From: Hyphomonadaceae bacterium | GTDB lineage: Bacteria > Pseudomonadota > Alphaproteobacteria > Caulobacterales > Aquidulcibacteraceae | NCBI GenBank assembly: GCA_023384105.1 | Contig: JAHDXR010000002.1 | Coordinates: 186,001 to 250,000, forward strand | Length of the DNA: 64,000 bases | Direction of reading: 5' to 3' | In this document: piece after piece, positions 26,082 through 36,926 of the stretch | How positions within the stretch are numbered: position 1 is the stretch's first letter | Layout: each line of letters opens with the position of its first letter | Notes under the pieces: generated by a model | Told to the model about the DNA's origin: nothing | The model's database searches: none | The model's input: the letters and a program-made list of their open reading frames with translations, nothing else | Translations under genes and position numbers: made by a program

Positions 26082-27109
26082 ACACTCAACTGGCCGAGCG
26101 CCGCAGGAGCCAGGCGCTGATGTTGTGGCTGATCGCCGGCGCTCTGGTGGTGGCGGCGGCGGTGACGGCGGCGATCGAAACGCGCGCGCTGCGGCCCGAT
26201 CTGGCGGCGGGGCCGGTGGTGCCGGGGCTTACGGAGACGATCGGCGCCGCCCAGCGCGTCATCGTCGTCAGCCAGGAGGCGAGCTACCGGATCGAGAAGG
26301 CCGAACGCGGCGGGCAGGACGTCTGGGTCATGCGCGACCGCGGCGATTTCCCGGTGACGGCGGGAAGCCTGGCCCAGCTCACGCGCGGCCTGCAGGAGCT
26401 GCGCTATACGCGGCGCATGACCAGCGACCCGTCCAAGCATCAGCGGCTCGGCGTCACCGATCCGCGCCAGGGCGGGCGCGGCGTGCTGGTGCAGGTCGAG
26501 GACGGGCGCGGCGCGCTGCTGGTGAACCTGATCCTCGGCGTCGAGACCAGCGGGCTCTACGTGCGCCGGCCCGACGACGATCAGACCTGGGCCGCGCGCG
26601 AAGGCGAAAACGCGCCGCTGCCGCCGCTGCGCAACGCCGCGGCGTGGCTGAACCTGCGGCCGCTAGGGATCGATCCGGCGCGGCTGGCGCGGGTGGAGAT
26701 CGCGCCGGCGGAGGGGCGCGCCTACATCCTCGCGCGCGAGGCGCCGGACCAGCCGTGGCGGATCGTGACGCCGGCGCTGGCGACGCTGGCGCAATCCAAC
26801 GTGACCGCCGCAGCCGAGCAGCTGACGCAGCTGACGCCGGTCGACGTGCAGCTGGCGCCGGCGGTGCAGGGCGAGGCCGTCGCGCGCGTGCGGGCCGCGC
26901 TGTTCGACGGCGTGCTGATCGATGCGGAGCTGATCCCGAGCGAAGGGCGCGTGTGGCTGAAGCTGGCGGCGCGGGCCAATTCGCCGGAGCTGCAGCAGGC
27001 GGCGGTGGAAATCAATGCGCAGGCCGCCGACTGGGCGTTCGCGCTGCGCGAGTCCGACGCGCAGGCGCTGGCGCCGCCCTTGAGCGCGCTGGTCCCGAGC
27101 CGCCAGTAG
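26078..27109 (+). CDS. DUF4340 protein, last gene of the Gld-type ABC operon
   Basis: 343 residues, start overlapping the GldG-like stop. One N-terminal membrane helix (about 13-33), then an all-periplasmic region with DUF4340 features: a repeated pattern of short beta-strand units with YRIEKAERGGQDVWVMRDRG, KHQRLGVTDP and AWLNLRPLGIDPARLARVEI. DUF4340 proteins regularly follow gldG-like genes and are probably part of the same transporter. Substrate and function are unknown. Confidence 0.85.
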   Translation: MNTQLAERRRSQALMLWLIAGALVVAAAVTAAIETRALRPDLAAGPVVPGLTETIGAAQRVIVVSQEASYRIEKAERGGQDVWVMRDRGDFPVTAGSLAQLTRGLQELRYTRRMTSDPSKHQRLGVTDPRQGGRGVLVQVEDGRGALLVNLILGVETSGLYVRRPDDDQTWAAREGENAPLPPLRNAAAWLNLRPLGIDPARLARVEIAPAEGRAYILAREAPDQPWRIVTPALATLAQSNVTAAAEQLTQLTPVDVQLAPAVQGEAVARVRAALFDGVLIDAELIPSEGRVWLKLAARANSPELQQAAVEINAQAADWAFALRESDAQALAPPLSALVPSRQ

Positions 27110-27125
27110 CGCGGACGCGCCGCCG

Positions 27126-27149
27126 ATACGGACCGCCGGCGGTTCGTAT
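27126..27149. repeat. GCCGGC-family palindrome, 24 bp
   Basis: ATACGGACCGCC and GGCGGTTCGTAT are reverse complements with one mismatch. The sequence after it (TTGGGCTTGCGTCG) also follows the copy at 12433. It lies between the convergent DUF4340 and DUF1223 genes and could stop transcription in both directions. Confidence 0.75.
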
Positions 27150-27165
27150 TGGGCTTGCGTCGAAT

Positions 27166-27900
27166 TCAGTCTTCCGCAGTGAAGGCGGCGGCGAGGATCG
27201 GGCCGCCGTTCGGGGCCTGCACGATCACTGCGCATTGCGGCGTGCAGCGCGCGCGCTCGTACCAGACCGAGCGGCCGTTCCAGCTGTCCAAGCGTTCGAG
27301 GCGCCGCACCAGATTGTAATGGGTGATGGTGCGGTCGCGGTTGAGGCCGCCGGTGACCATCACGGTCAGCGGGCCGGGGTCGTAGGCCGCGAGCCAGACG
27401 TCGGCCTCGCGCACGGCCGGGCTTGCGCCGAGCGTGATGCGCACGCGGCCGTTGCGCAGCCGCGCGATCGAAAGGTCGGGCGCGGCGGCCGGCCAGCCGG
27501 CGGCCTGCTGCGCCTCGTAGTTGGCGCGCGCCTGGTCCCAGTCGGACGCGCTGATCTGGCGGGCGCCGTTGATGACAAGCTGCGGCGTGAAGCGGCCGCG
27601 CACGCGCATGGCGCGGGAATAGGCGCGCTGGCGGTCGCCGAATTCGGGCTGGGCGTAGGTGTCGCGCCAGCCGAGATAGTCCCAGATGCCGACCGGGAAG
27701 GTGAGGGCGAGGACGCCGTCTTCGCGGGCGAACATGCCGAGCAGCCGGTTGGCGCGCGGACATTGGGTGCAGCCTTGGCTGGTGAACAGCTCCACCACCA
27801 TCTCGGCGCGCGCGCCGTCCTGGGCGTGTGCGCGCGTGGCTGTCGCCGCCAGTGCGACCAGCGCGGCGGCGAGAAGACGGGCGATCATGCGCGCCAGCAT
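27166..27900 (-). CDS. DUF1223 thioredoxin-like exported protein
   Basis: 244 residues from ATG 27900; ATG 27888 is an equal candidate. A signal peptide (to about residue 26) is followed by VELFTSQGCTQCPRANRLL with a CxxC pair, LTFPVGIWDYLGWRDTYAQPEF, YSRAMRVRGRFTPQLVING and later YNLVRRLERLDSWNG. This is the DUF1223 family of periplasmic thioredoxin-like proteins, common in alphaproteobacteria. A redox role is suggested by the CxxC, but no substrate is known. It is monocistronic, between the ABC operon and acnA. Confidence 0.9.
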   Translation of the reverse strand: MLARMIARLLAAALVALAATATRAHAQDGARAEMVVELFTSQGCTQCPRANRLLGMFAREDGVLALTFPVGIWDYLGWRDTYAQPEFGDRQRAYSRAMRVRGRFTPQLVINGARQISASDWDQARANYEAQQAAGWPAAAPDLSIARLRNGRVRITLGASPAVREADVWLAAYDPGPLTVMVTGGLNRDRTITHYNLVRRLERLDSWNGRSVWYERARCTPQCAVIVQAPNGGPILAAAFTAED

Positions 27901-27951
27901 GGCCGCGCATGACGCCCGGTTCTAATCAAACCGCTGTGACGGAACGGCGGC

Positions 27952-30648
<2,697 letters not shown>

Positions 30649-30965
30649 GGGTCTGCATCCGGCTAAATAGCTTCAGAGATGCAAGCGCGTTGGGGAGCGC
30701 CCCAAATCCGGAATCAAACCGGGCGCGCGGCAGGGCCTATTTAGCGCCGATTGGTGAATTCGCAATTCCTAACGGCGGCTGGCGCCGCCTTTGGCCTGGC
30801 GCCCTTGGCCGCACCCGGCGTGAAGCAGGATACGCCCGCGGCGTGATCCGGCTGAGACGCCGTTTCTCCAACCAGCGTTGGTTCCGTGCCGCGGCGGCGC
30901 GCCGGCGGCAGGCCCGGTCCCTGCATTGGGGGCCGTTAACGCAGGATAACCAAGGAGAATTGAAG
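30649..30965. other. 317-bp divergent intergenic region
   Basis: Divergent promoter region of acnA and the OmpA-domain gene. An in-frame extension of the OmpA gene upstream to 30690 lacks a signal peptide and is Arg-rich, so it is not taken as coding. The only clear signal is AAGGAG at 30952-30957, which decides the GTG start at 30966. No repeat or RNA gene is seen. Confidence 0.5.
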
Positions 30966-32168
30966 GTGCGCCTGTCGAATATGAAAATGGCTGCGGCTGC
31001 GATCGTCATTGCGGTCGCGGCGCCGCAAATGGCCTACGCCACCAATTTTGGCGGCGGCGGCCACAACAATAACAACAACGGTCCGAGCAACACCAACAAC
31101 ACGAACACCAACACCAACCACAACGGCAACAGCCTGGACATCAATCTCGGCGACTACACCGAGAACAACAACTCGACCACCGCCTATGGCGGCAACGCGG
31201 TCGCCAAGGGCGGCAACGCGACCGGCGGCAACGCCGTCAACGCCAACGGCAACTTCGCCGACAACACCAACAACAACAACAACAACAGCAGCGCCAACAA
31301 CAACGGCAATCTGAACGGCAACAACAACGGCAATAACAACGGCAACAACAGCTCGAACAACAATCTCGGCCAGGGCCAAGGCCAGGAGCAGGGCCAAGGT
31401 CAGAGCCAGGGCCAAGGCCAGAGCCAAGGTCAGGGCCAGAGCCAGTCGCTCTCCAACGACAGCTCCAGCTCGAACAATGCGAGCCAGGACGTCGAGGTGA
31501 ACACCTATCATGAGCGCGCGCCGGTCAGCACCGCGTTCGCCGCGCCGCTGACGTCGGGCGAAGACACCTGCATGGGGTCGAGCTCGATCGGCGCTCAAGC
31601 GGTGACGTTCGGCCTCTCGCTCGGCACCACCTGGCAGGATTCCAACTGCCGCCGCCTGAAGAACTCGCGCCAGCTGGTGGCCCTCGGCTATCACCGCGCG
31701 GCGACGGCGCTGATGTGCGTCGACGCCGACGTGCGCCGCGCCATGGACGAAGCCGGCACGCCATGCCCGAGCGCCAACGACCAGCAGGCGCAGCTGACGC
31801 CGGCTTCGGCGCCGGCCGCCGCGGTCTGCCCGACCGATGACTTCGTGGTGCCGTTCGCCTGGGATCGTTCGAACCTGAACCGCGCCGCGGCGGGCGTCAT
31901 CGACGCCGCCGTGACCCGCGCCCGCCAGTGCAACGTCAACGGCGTCGTCGTGATCGGCCACACCGACACGTCGGGCTCGAACGCCTACAACGCCGCGCTG
32001 TCGCAGCGCCGCGCGGTCGTCGTCCGCAACGCGCTGATCGAGCGCGGCGTCAGCGCCGACCTGATCGTGACCGAAGCGCGCGGCGAAACCGATCTCGCCC
32101 ACGCGACCCCGGACGGCGTGCGCGAAGCCGCCAACCGCCGCACGGCTGTGACGATCAGCTTCCGCTGA
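30966..32168 (+). CDS. OmpA-domain surface protein with Asn-rich and Gln/Gly-repeat region
   Basis: 400 residues from GTG 30966, 8 bases after AAGGAG. A signal peptide (about 1-26) precedes a ~165-residue low-complexity region: Asn-rich runs coded by AAC repeats (HNNNNNGPSNTNNTNTNTN, then NNNNNNSSANNN and GNNNGNN), followed by GQ repeats (GQGQGQEQGQGQSQGQ). A middle domain has four conserved-looking Cys (DTCMGSSSIGAQ, DSNCRRLKNSRQL, ALMCVDADVRRAM, GTPCP). The C-terminal ~110 residues are an OmpA peptidoglycan-binding domain (VVIGHTDTSGSNAYNAALSQRR). It is probably anchored to the wall with a disordered outer part. A strong terminator follows. Confidence 0.88.
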   Translation: MRLSNMKMAAAAIVIAVAAPQMAYATNFGGGGHNNNNNGPSNTNNTNTNTNHNGNSLDINLGDYTENNNSTTAYGGNAVAKGGNATGGNAVNANGNFADNTNNNNNNSSANNNGNLNGNNNGNNNGNNSSNNNLGQGQGQEQGQGQSQGQGQSQGQGQSQSLSNDSSSSNNASQDVEVNTYHERAPVSTAFAAPLTSGEDTCMGSSSIGAQAVTFGLSLGTTWQDSNCRRLKNSRQLVALGYHRAATALMCVDADVRRAMDEAGTPCPSANDQQAQLTPASAPAAAVCPTDDFVVPFAWDRSNLNRAAAGVIDAAVTRARQCNVNGVVVIGHTDTSGSNAYNAALSQRRAVVVRNALIERGVSADLIVTEARGETDLAHATPDGVREAANRRTAVTISFR

Positions 32169-32193
32169 TCGCTACGCAGACAGAGCGCACTCG

Positions 32194-32229
32194 AACGGGC
32201 CCGGCCACAGGTCGGGCCCGTTTTCTTTT
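32194..32229. terminator. Intrinsic terminator between convergent genes
   Basis: AACGGGCCCG pairs with CGGGCCCGTT, followed on the plus strand by TTTTCTTTT. It ends the OmpA-domain gene and may also end the convergent DUF4349 gene that stops at 32234. Confidence 0.9.
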
Positions 32230-32233
32230 GCGT

Positions 32234-33181
32234 TCAGCTTTCCGGTTCGGGCGGCGCGGCGCGCGGTCCGAAGAAGCGGCCGCCGCGGCGCCTGCGCCAG
32301 CGCAGCGCAAGCCAGAGCAGCGGCGCCGCGATGACGACGATCGGGATCGCGCCGGCGATCAGATAGATGATCGCGGCGAAGCCGCCGACGATCACGCCCA
32401 GGAAATCGGCGAAGGCGCGCCGCAGCGGCTCGAACGTGTCGCTGCCGACCGGACGCGGCGCCGAGCGATAATTGATCGTCAGCTCGCTCATCGCCACGCG
32501 CGTGCGCATCACGGCGAGGTTGGACTGGATCGCGTCGATCTCGCCTTGCACGCGCGCCAGTTCGCGCTCGACCTCGAGCAGATCGGAGAGCCGGCCGGGA
32601 CGCGAGCGCAGCAGTTCCTGCAGCCGGTCGCGTAGCGCGGTGAGCGCGCGCAGCCGCGCCTCGGTGTCGACGATCTGGCGGGTGAGGTCTTCGGTGTTGG
32701 TGGTCTGCTGGACGATGCGCCCGCCGGCGGCGTCGACCTGGGCCGACATGCCGGACATGAAAGTCCGCAGCCATTGCGGTTCGGCGCGCAGCGAAACGTA
32801 GCCTTCCATGTAGCTGTCGGGATCGCCGCTCTTGTTGGAGCCGATCAGCTGGCACAGGCGCGGGCCGGCGCCCTGGCAGGCCTGGACGTGCGCGTCCATC
32901 ACGGCGGATAGGCGCTGGCTCGGTATCTCCAGCCCCATGCCGTAGCTGTAGGCGAGATACAGCGCCGGCGCGGGCGCGGGCGTGCTGCCGTCGGGCTGCT
33001 GCTGGCCCGGCGCGGCGGCGGGCGCGCTTTCAGCCTCGACCGGCGGAGCGGGCGCGGGCGCGGCGACAGGCGCCTGCCGCTCCATGCTGGCGCCGCCCGA
33101 CGCCGAGTCTTCCACCGCCATCTGCTGGCCGCAGCCGGCCAAAGCCAGCGCGAGCATCGCTCCCGCAACGAAACGCAGCAT
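32234..33181 (-). CDS. DUF4349 lipoprotein
   Basis: 315 residues from ATG 33181, 7 bases after GGAGGGAGG; upstream in-frame starts are ignored. The lipobox LALAGC gives a lipidated Cys. A Pro/Ala-rich linker (about 30-75) leads into a DUF4349 region with VDAAGGRIVQQTTNTEDLTRQIVDTEARLRAL, a long coiled coil (about 165-230) with RLSDLLEVERELARVQGEID, one or two C-terminal membrane helices and a basic tail. Such proteins are of unknown function and resemble MscS/sensor accessory proteins only loosely. It is divergent from ccmA. Confidence 0.85.
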   Translation of the reverse strand: MLRFVAGAMLALALAGCGQQMAVEDSASGGASMERQAPVAAPAPAPPVEAESAPAAAPGQQQPDGSTPAPAPALYLAYSYGMGLEIPSQRLSAVMDAHVQACQGAGPRLCQLIGSNKSGDPDSYMEGYVSLRAEPQWLRTFMSGMSAQVDAAGGRIVQQTTNTEDLTRQIVDTEARLRALTALRDRLQELLRSRPGRLSDLLEVERELARVQGEIDAIQSNLAVMRTRVAMSELTINYRSAPRPVGSDTFEPLRRAFADFLGVIVGGFAAIIYLIAGAIPIVVIAAPLLWLALRWRRRRGGRFFGPRAAPPEPES

Positions 33182-33257
33182 CGCAGCACCTCCCTCCGCG
33201 AACACCAAGGCCCGCCTTGGCGGATCGCGCAACCCTTTCTAGAACCGGGGCCGGATT

Positions 33258-33875
33258 ATGAGCGGGCCCGGACCTTTCCAAGACAAGCCGTCGCTGCGGG
33301 TTGAATCGCTGACGCTGGCGCGCGGCGAGCGCACGCTGCTGCGCGATTTCGGTTTTGCGGCCGGGCCGGGCGGGTTCGTCGAGATCCGCGGCGGCAACGG
33401 CGCGGGCAAGACCACGCTGCTGCGGGCGATCGCCGGCTTTCTGAAGCCGCGCGCCGGCGCGATCGCATTCGAGGGCGTCGAGGAGCCGTCGCTGGCGCTG
33501 CATTATGTCGGGCATCTGAACGGGCTGAAGGGCGGTGCAAGCGTGCTGGCGCACCTGCGCTACTGGGCCGGGCTGTTCGGCGCGGCGCCGCGCGAGGAGG
33601 AGGCGCTGACGCGGCTCGGCCTGCGCGCGCAGGCGGAGCTGCCGGCGCGGGTGCTGAGCCAGGGCCAGGCGCGGCGGCTGGCGCTGGCGCGCCTCGTCGC
33701 GGCGCCGCGCCCGGTATGGCTGCTGGACGAACCGGCGGCCGGGCTCGATGCGCAAGGGCGCGGCGTGCTCTCGGCGCTGATCGAGGCGCATCGCGCCGAG
33801 GGCGGCGTTGTCGTCGCCGCGGTGCACGAAGCGCTGGGGCCGGCGCCGTCGCAGACGCTGACAGTGGGTGCGTGA
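33258..33875 (+). CDS. ccmA: Heme exporter ATP-binding protein CcmA
   Basis: 205 residues. Walker A is GGNGAGKTTLLRAIAGF (residues ~45-60), the signature LSQGQARRLALARL and Walker B PVWLLDEPAAGLD. CcmA is the ATPase of the CcmABCD complex, which releases holo-CcmE during cytochrome c maturation. The cluster order here is ccmA, ccmB, ccmC, ccmD, ccmG, but ccmA and ccmB are separated by 154 bp carrying a palindrome, which is unusual for an operon that is normally tightly packed. Confidence 0.95.
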   Translation: MSGPGPFQDKPSLRVESLTLARGERTLLRDFGFAAGPGGFVEIRGGNGAGKTTLLRAIAGFLKPRAGAIAFEGVEEPSLALHYVGHLNGLKGGASVLAHLRYWAGLFGAAPREEEALTRLGLRAQAELPARVLSQGQARRLALARLVAAPRPVWLLDEPAAGLDAQGRGVLSALIEAHRAEGGVVVAAVHEALGPAPSQTLTVGA

Positions 33876-34003
33876 TGCCGTGCAGCGTAACGAACTTCCG
33901 TCAGGGAGAGAGCAGGGGCCGGGATGAGGCTCTGCGCCAACAGAGCGCGCCGCTCGGCGCCGTCGGACAATTTTCAGACGTCGCGCTGCACCCCGCCCCC
34001 CGG

Positions 34004-34027
34004 CCCCCTCCCCTCGAGGGGAGGGGG
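34004..34027. repeat. 24-bp perfect palindrome covering the ccmB ribosome site
   Basis: CCCCCTCCCCTC is followed by its exact reverse complement GAGGGGAGGGGG. The right arm is also the ribosome-binding purine run of ccmB (ATG at 34030), so the hairpin would hide it in the mRNA. Confidence 0.85.
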
Positions 34028-34029
34028 AG

Positions 34030-34680
34030 ATGAGCGCGTTCGCGGCGACGTTCAGGCGCGATGCCGCGCTGATGTGGGCGGGCGGAGGCGCGCTGGCGCC
34101 GGTCGGCTATTTCCTCGGCGCGACCATGCTGGTGCCGCTGGCGATGGGGCCGGAGCGCGCGTTGCTGGAAGCGGCGGGGCCGCCTCTGGTGTGGATCGCG
34201 GCCGGGCTGGCGGTGTTGGCGACGCTGGAGCGGGTGTTCCAGGCCGACCTGGAGGACGGCTCGCTCGACCAGATGCTGCTGTCGCCGGCGCCGCTGGAGC
34301 TGCTGGTGCTGGCGAAGGGACTGGCGATGTGGTGCGTGGTCGGGCTGCCCATCGCGCTCGCGGGCGCGCCGGCTGCGATCGCGCTGCAGGCGCCGGTCAG
34401 CCTGGTTCCGGCGATCGTGCTGAGCCTGGCGCTCGGCATGGCGGCGTTCATCGGCGTGGGACTGGCGGGAGCCGCCGTCACCGCGGGTGTGAAACGCGGC
34501 GGGGTTTTGATCGCGCTCATCGTGCTGCCGTTCTTCGCGCCGCCTATCATCTTCGGCTCGGCGGTGGCCGCCGGCGACCAGGTGGCGGCGGCGTTGTCGA
34601 TTTTGGCCGGCTGCGCGCTGGGGGCCGCCGCGCTGGGGCCGATCGCGGCGGCGGCGGCGCTCAGGCTGCAAGCGGAATGA
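34030..34680 (+). CDS. ccmB: Heme exporter membrane protein CcmB
   Basis: 216 residues, about six transmembrane helices. CcmB landmarks are the N-terminal FRRDAALMWAGGG, LATLERVFQADLEDGSLDQMLLSP, LAKGLAMWCVVGLPIALAG and FFAPPIIFGSAVAAG. It pairs with CcmA as the ABC membrane subunit. The ribosome site lies inside a perfect palindrome. Confidence 0.95.
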   Translation: MSAFAATFRRDAALMWAGGGALAPVGYFLGATMLVPLAMGPERALLEAAGPPLVWIAAGLAVLATLERVFQADLEDGSLDQMLLSPAPLELLVLAKGLAMWCVVGLPIALAGAPAAIALQAPVSLVPAIVLSLALGMAAFIGVGLAGAAVTAGVKRGGVLIALIVLPFFAPPIIFGSAVAAGDQVAAALSILAGCALGAAALGPIAAAAALRLQAE

Positions 34681-34683
34681 GGT

Positions 34684-34768
34684 CTTCAGGTGTCGGGTGT
34701 CGAGTGTCAGGTGTCAGAATGACCTACTCCAATCCTTGTCTAACACCTGATACCTGACACCTGAAACC
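34684..34768. repeat. Tandem-unit inverted repeat between ccmB and ccmC
   Basis: The left arm is a tandem of GGTGTCG/GGTGTCA-type heptads (TCAGGTGTCGGGTGTCGAG). The right arm, AACACCTGATACCTGACACC, is its imperfect reverse complement, with about 19 of 24 positions matched and several wobble pairs. It has the same build as 16810-16885 with a different unit. Confidence 0.75.
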
Positions 34769-34769
34769 T

Positions 34770-35492
34770 ATGATCTCTTATCTCGCCAACCCGCAGCGCT
34801 TCATGGCCTTCTCGGCCTGGGCCGCGCCGATCTGTTTCGCCGCGGCGGTCATTACGCTGGGGCTGGGGCTGCCGTGGGCGCTCGCGCTCTCGCCGGCCGA
34901 TTACCAGCAGGGCGAGACGGTGCGGATCATGTACGTGCACGTGCCGGCGGCCTGGTGGTCGATGGGGATTTACGCCTTCATGGGCGCAGCGAGTTTCATC
35001 GGCCTGGTGTGGCGCCACGCGCTGGCCGATGTGGCCGCGCGCGCGGCGGCGCCGATCGGGGCGACGTTCGCGGGGCTGTGCCTGATCAGCGGCGCCCTGT
35101 GGGGCGCGCCGACCTGGGGCACGTGGTGGGAGTGGGACGGGCGGCTGACGTCGATGCTCGTGCTGTTCGTGATCTATCTCGGCTACATCGCGCTGTGGAG
35201 CGCGATCGAGGACGAGGAGAAGGCGGCGCGGCTGGCGGCGATCCTGTGCCTCGTCGGCCTCATCAATCTGCCGATCATCAAGTTCTCGGTCGACTGGTGG
35301 AGCACGCTGCACCAGCCGGCGAGCATCATGCGCTCGGGCGGCTCGGCGATCCATCCGAGCATGCTGGGGCCGCTGCTGACGATGGCGGCGGGCTTCCTGT
35401 TCCTGTTTGCCGCGCTCACGATGATGAACATGCGCGCAGCGATCTTCCGGCGGCGAGTCGAGAGCGCGCGCGCACGCGGAGGCGAGGCATGA
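34770..35492 (+). CDS. ccmC: Heme transporter CcmC
   Basis: 240 residues, six transmembrane helices. The Trp-rich heme-handling motif is WGTWWEWDGRLTSMLVL, flanked by the axial His residues in VRIMYVHVPAAWWSM and STLHQPASIMRSGGSAIHP. CcmC attaches heme to CcmE in the periplasm. It overlaps ccmD by ATGA. Confidence 0.96.
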   Translation: MISYLANPQRFMAFSAWAAPICFAAAVITLGLGLPWALALSPADYQQGETVRIMYVHVPAAWWSMGIYAFMGAASFIGLVWRHALADVAARAAAPIGATFAGLCLISGALWGAPTWGTWWEWDGRLTSMLVLFVIYLGYIALWSAIEDEEKAARLAAILCLVGLINLPIIKFSVDWWSTLHQPASIMRSGGSAIHPSMLGPLLTMAAGFLFLFAALTMMNMRAAIFRRRVESARARGGEA

Positions 35493-35620
35493 TCGAAGGC
35501 GGTTGGGACTATGTCTATCCGGCCTATGCCATGACGTTCGGCGGGCTCGCCGTGCTGGCGGCGGTGGTGATGGCGCGGCTGACGCACTGGGCCAGGCGCG
35601 CCAGGGAGTTGCAGCGCTGA
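35489..35620 (+). CDS. ccmD: Heme exporter protein CcmD
   Basis: 43 residues from ATG 35489, overlapping the ccmC stop and sharing a base with the ccmG start (TGATG at 35618). One membrane helix (GGLAVLAAVVMARLTHW) follows YVYPAYAMTFG and a basic tail follows it, as in all CcmD. It stabilises the CcmABCD complex. Confidence 0.92.
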   Translation: MIEGGWDYVYPAYAMTFGGLAVLAAVVMARLTHWARRARELQR

Positions 35621-36144
35621 TGCGGCGGCTGGCCGCTTTCGCTCCGCTGCTGGCGCTGCTCGTGGTGGTCGTGGCCTCGGCGTTCCTGCTGACGCGCGGC
35701 GGCGAGCGCGAACAGTTCAAGGCGGGCATGGTGGGGCGCATGGCGCCGGACTATGCGCTCGAACGTCTGGGCGGCGGCGAACCGGTGACGCCCGAAGCGA
35801 TGGCCGGGCGGCCTTACCTGATCAACGTGTTCGCGTCGTGGTGCACGCCCTGCCGCGCCGAGCATCCGCAGCTCATGGCGCTGCAGCAGAGCGGCGTGGC
35901 GATCCTCGGCGTGGCGTACAAGGATGCGCCGGAGGATACGGCGGCGTTCCTGGCGGAACTCGGCGATCCGTTCGCCGTCGTCGGCATGGACCCCGAAGGC
36001 CGCTACGGGCTCGAACTCGGCGTGACGGGCGCGCCGGAGACGTTCGTGGTCGGCGCGGACGGGACGATCCGCGCGGCGCATCGCGGGCCGCTGACGGATG
36101 AGATCGTGCGCCGGACGATCCTGCCGGCGCTGAGGGCGGAGTAG
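35620..36144 (+). CDS. ccmG: Thiol:disulfide interchange protein CcmG/DsbE
   Basis: 174 residues. One N-terminal anchor helix (about 7-24), then a periplasmic thioredoxin fold with Cys75 and Cys78 in FASWCTPCRAEHPQL, the acidic loop typical of CcmG (GVAYKDAPEDTAAFLAELG) and GAPETFVVGADG (cis-Pro nearby). It reduces the apocytochrome c CxxCH before heme ligation. It is the last gene of the ccm block; ccmE, ccmF and ccmH are not in the window. Confidence 0.95.
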   Translation: MRRLAAFAPLLALLVVVVASAFLLTRGGEREQFKAGMVGRMAPDYALERLGGGEPVTPEAMAGRPYLINVFASWCTPCRAEHPQLMALQQSGVAILGVAYKDAPEDTAAFLAELGDPFAVVGMDPEGRYGLELGVTGAPETFVVGADGTIRAAHRGPLTDEIVRRTILPALRAE

Positions 36145-36151
36145 AGCGGCC

Positions 36152-36254
36152 TCCTTGGATCGCCGGCGTCCTCGCCGGCGCCCCCGTTTCAACTTGAACC
36201 GGCGTCATAAGCTGAAACGCCCCGCGTCGGCGAGGACGCCGGCGGTCCAAGAAG
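36152..36254. repeat. GCCGGC-family palindromic element, full copy
   Basis: The left arm reads CTTGGATCGCCGGCGTCC...CGTTTCA. The right arm reads TGAAACG...GGACGCCGGCGGTCCAAG and is its near reverse complement. It lies between the convergent ccmG and marR-type genes, where it could terminate both transcripts. Confidence 0.85.
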
Positions 36255-36256
36255 GC

Positions 36257-36817
36257 TCAGCGGCGCGGTTTGCGGGGCGCTTCGGCTTTCGCTTCTTTCT
36301 TCTGCGCGCGCTTTTGCTTCTTCGCCTGCTTGCGCGCCTCGCGTTCCGCGCGTTCGGCCGCTTCGTCCGCGAGCTTGGCCAGCTTGGTGACGATGTTGAG
36401 GAAGGTGCGCCGCTTGGTGCGCGGCAGCGCATCGAGAATGGCGGCGTCGGCGGCGCGGGCGTGATGGGTGGCGGCGGCGAGCAGGGTGGCGCCGGCGGGC
36501 GAGAGCCGCACCGAACGCATGCGCGCGTCGGTGCTGGCGGGCGCGCGGGTGATCCAGCCGTTGCGCTCCATGCGCAGCATCATGTCGCCCATGGTGGAGC
36601 GGTCGACGCCGGCGGCGCGGCCGAGGGCGGTCTGGCTGAGGCCGGGGTTCTCGGCGACCGCCGCCAGCACGGTGAACTGGCGCAAGGTCACGGTTTCGCC
36701 GACGAGCTGGGTGAAGCGGTCGGCCGCGAGCTGCTCGGCGCGGCGCAGCAGGTGGCTCGCCGACGCCGCCAGCCGGTAGGGCTCGGACTCAGAATTATCC
36801 GGCATCGAACGCGCCAT
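36257..36817 (-). CDS. MarR-family regulator with basic C-terminal tail
   Basis: 186 residues from ATG 36817. The winged helix-turn-helix is clear: LRQFTVLAAVAENPGLSQTALGRAAGVDRSTMGDMMLRMERNGWITR, with the wing around ASTDARMRSVRLSPAG. The last ~35 residues are almost all Lys, Arg, Ala and Glu (EREARKQAKKQKRAQKKEAK), a tail not usual in MarR proteins and likely to add non-specific DNA binding. Its target cannot be inferred; no adjacent efflux gene is present. Confidence 0.88.
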   Translation of the reverse strand: MARSMPDNSESEPYRLAASASHLLRRAEQLAADRFTQLVGETVTLRQFTVLAAVAENPGLSQTALGRAAGVDRSTMGDMMLRMERNGWITRAPASTDARMRSVRLSPAGATLLAAATHHARAADAAILDALPRTKRRTFLNIVTKLAKLADEAAERAEREARKQAKKQKRAQKKEAKAEAPRKPRR

Positions 36818-36926
36818 GAAACGCCGTTCCTTTACGTGCGCGGACACTAGCGCCGCAGCATGACGGTTCAATCATCCGATCGAGCGTGGTTCGCCGCCGA
36901 GGCGAAAATCCGGCGGGAACCTGGGC

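Noticed and set aside
31054-31450. AAC and CAGGGC repeats as a CRISPR or satellite array
   Set aside because: They are in frame, vary by synonymous changes and lie between a signal peptide and an OmpA domain, so they are coding low-complexity sequence. No spacers of uniform length.
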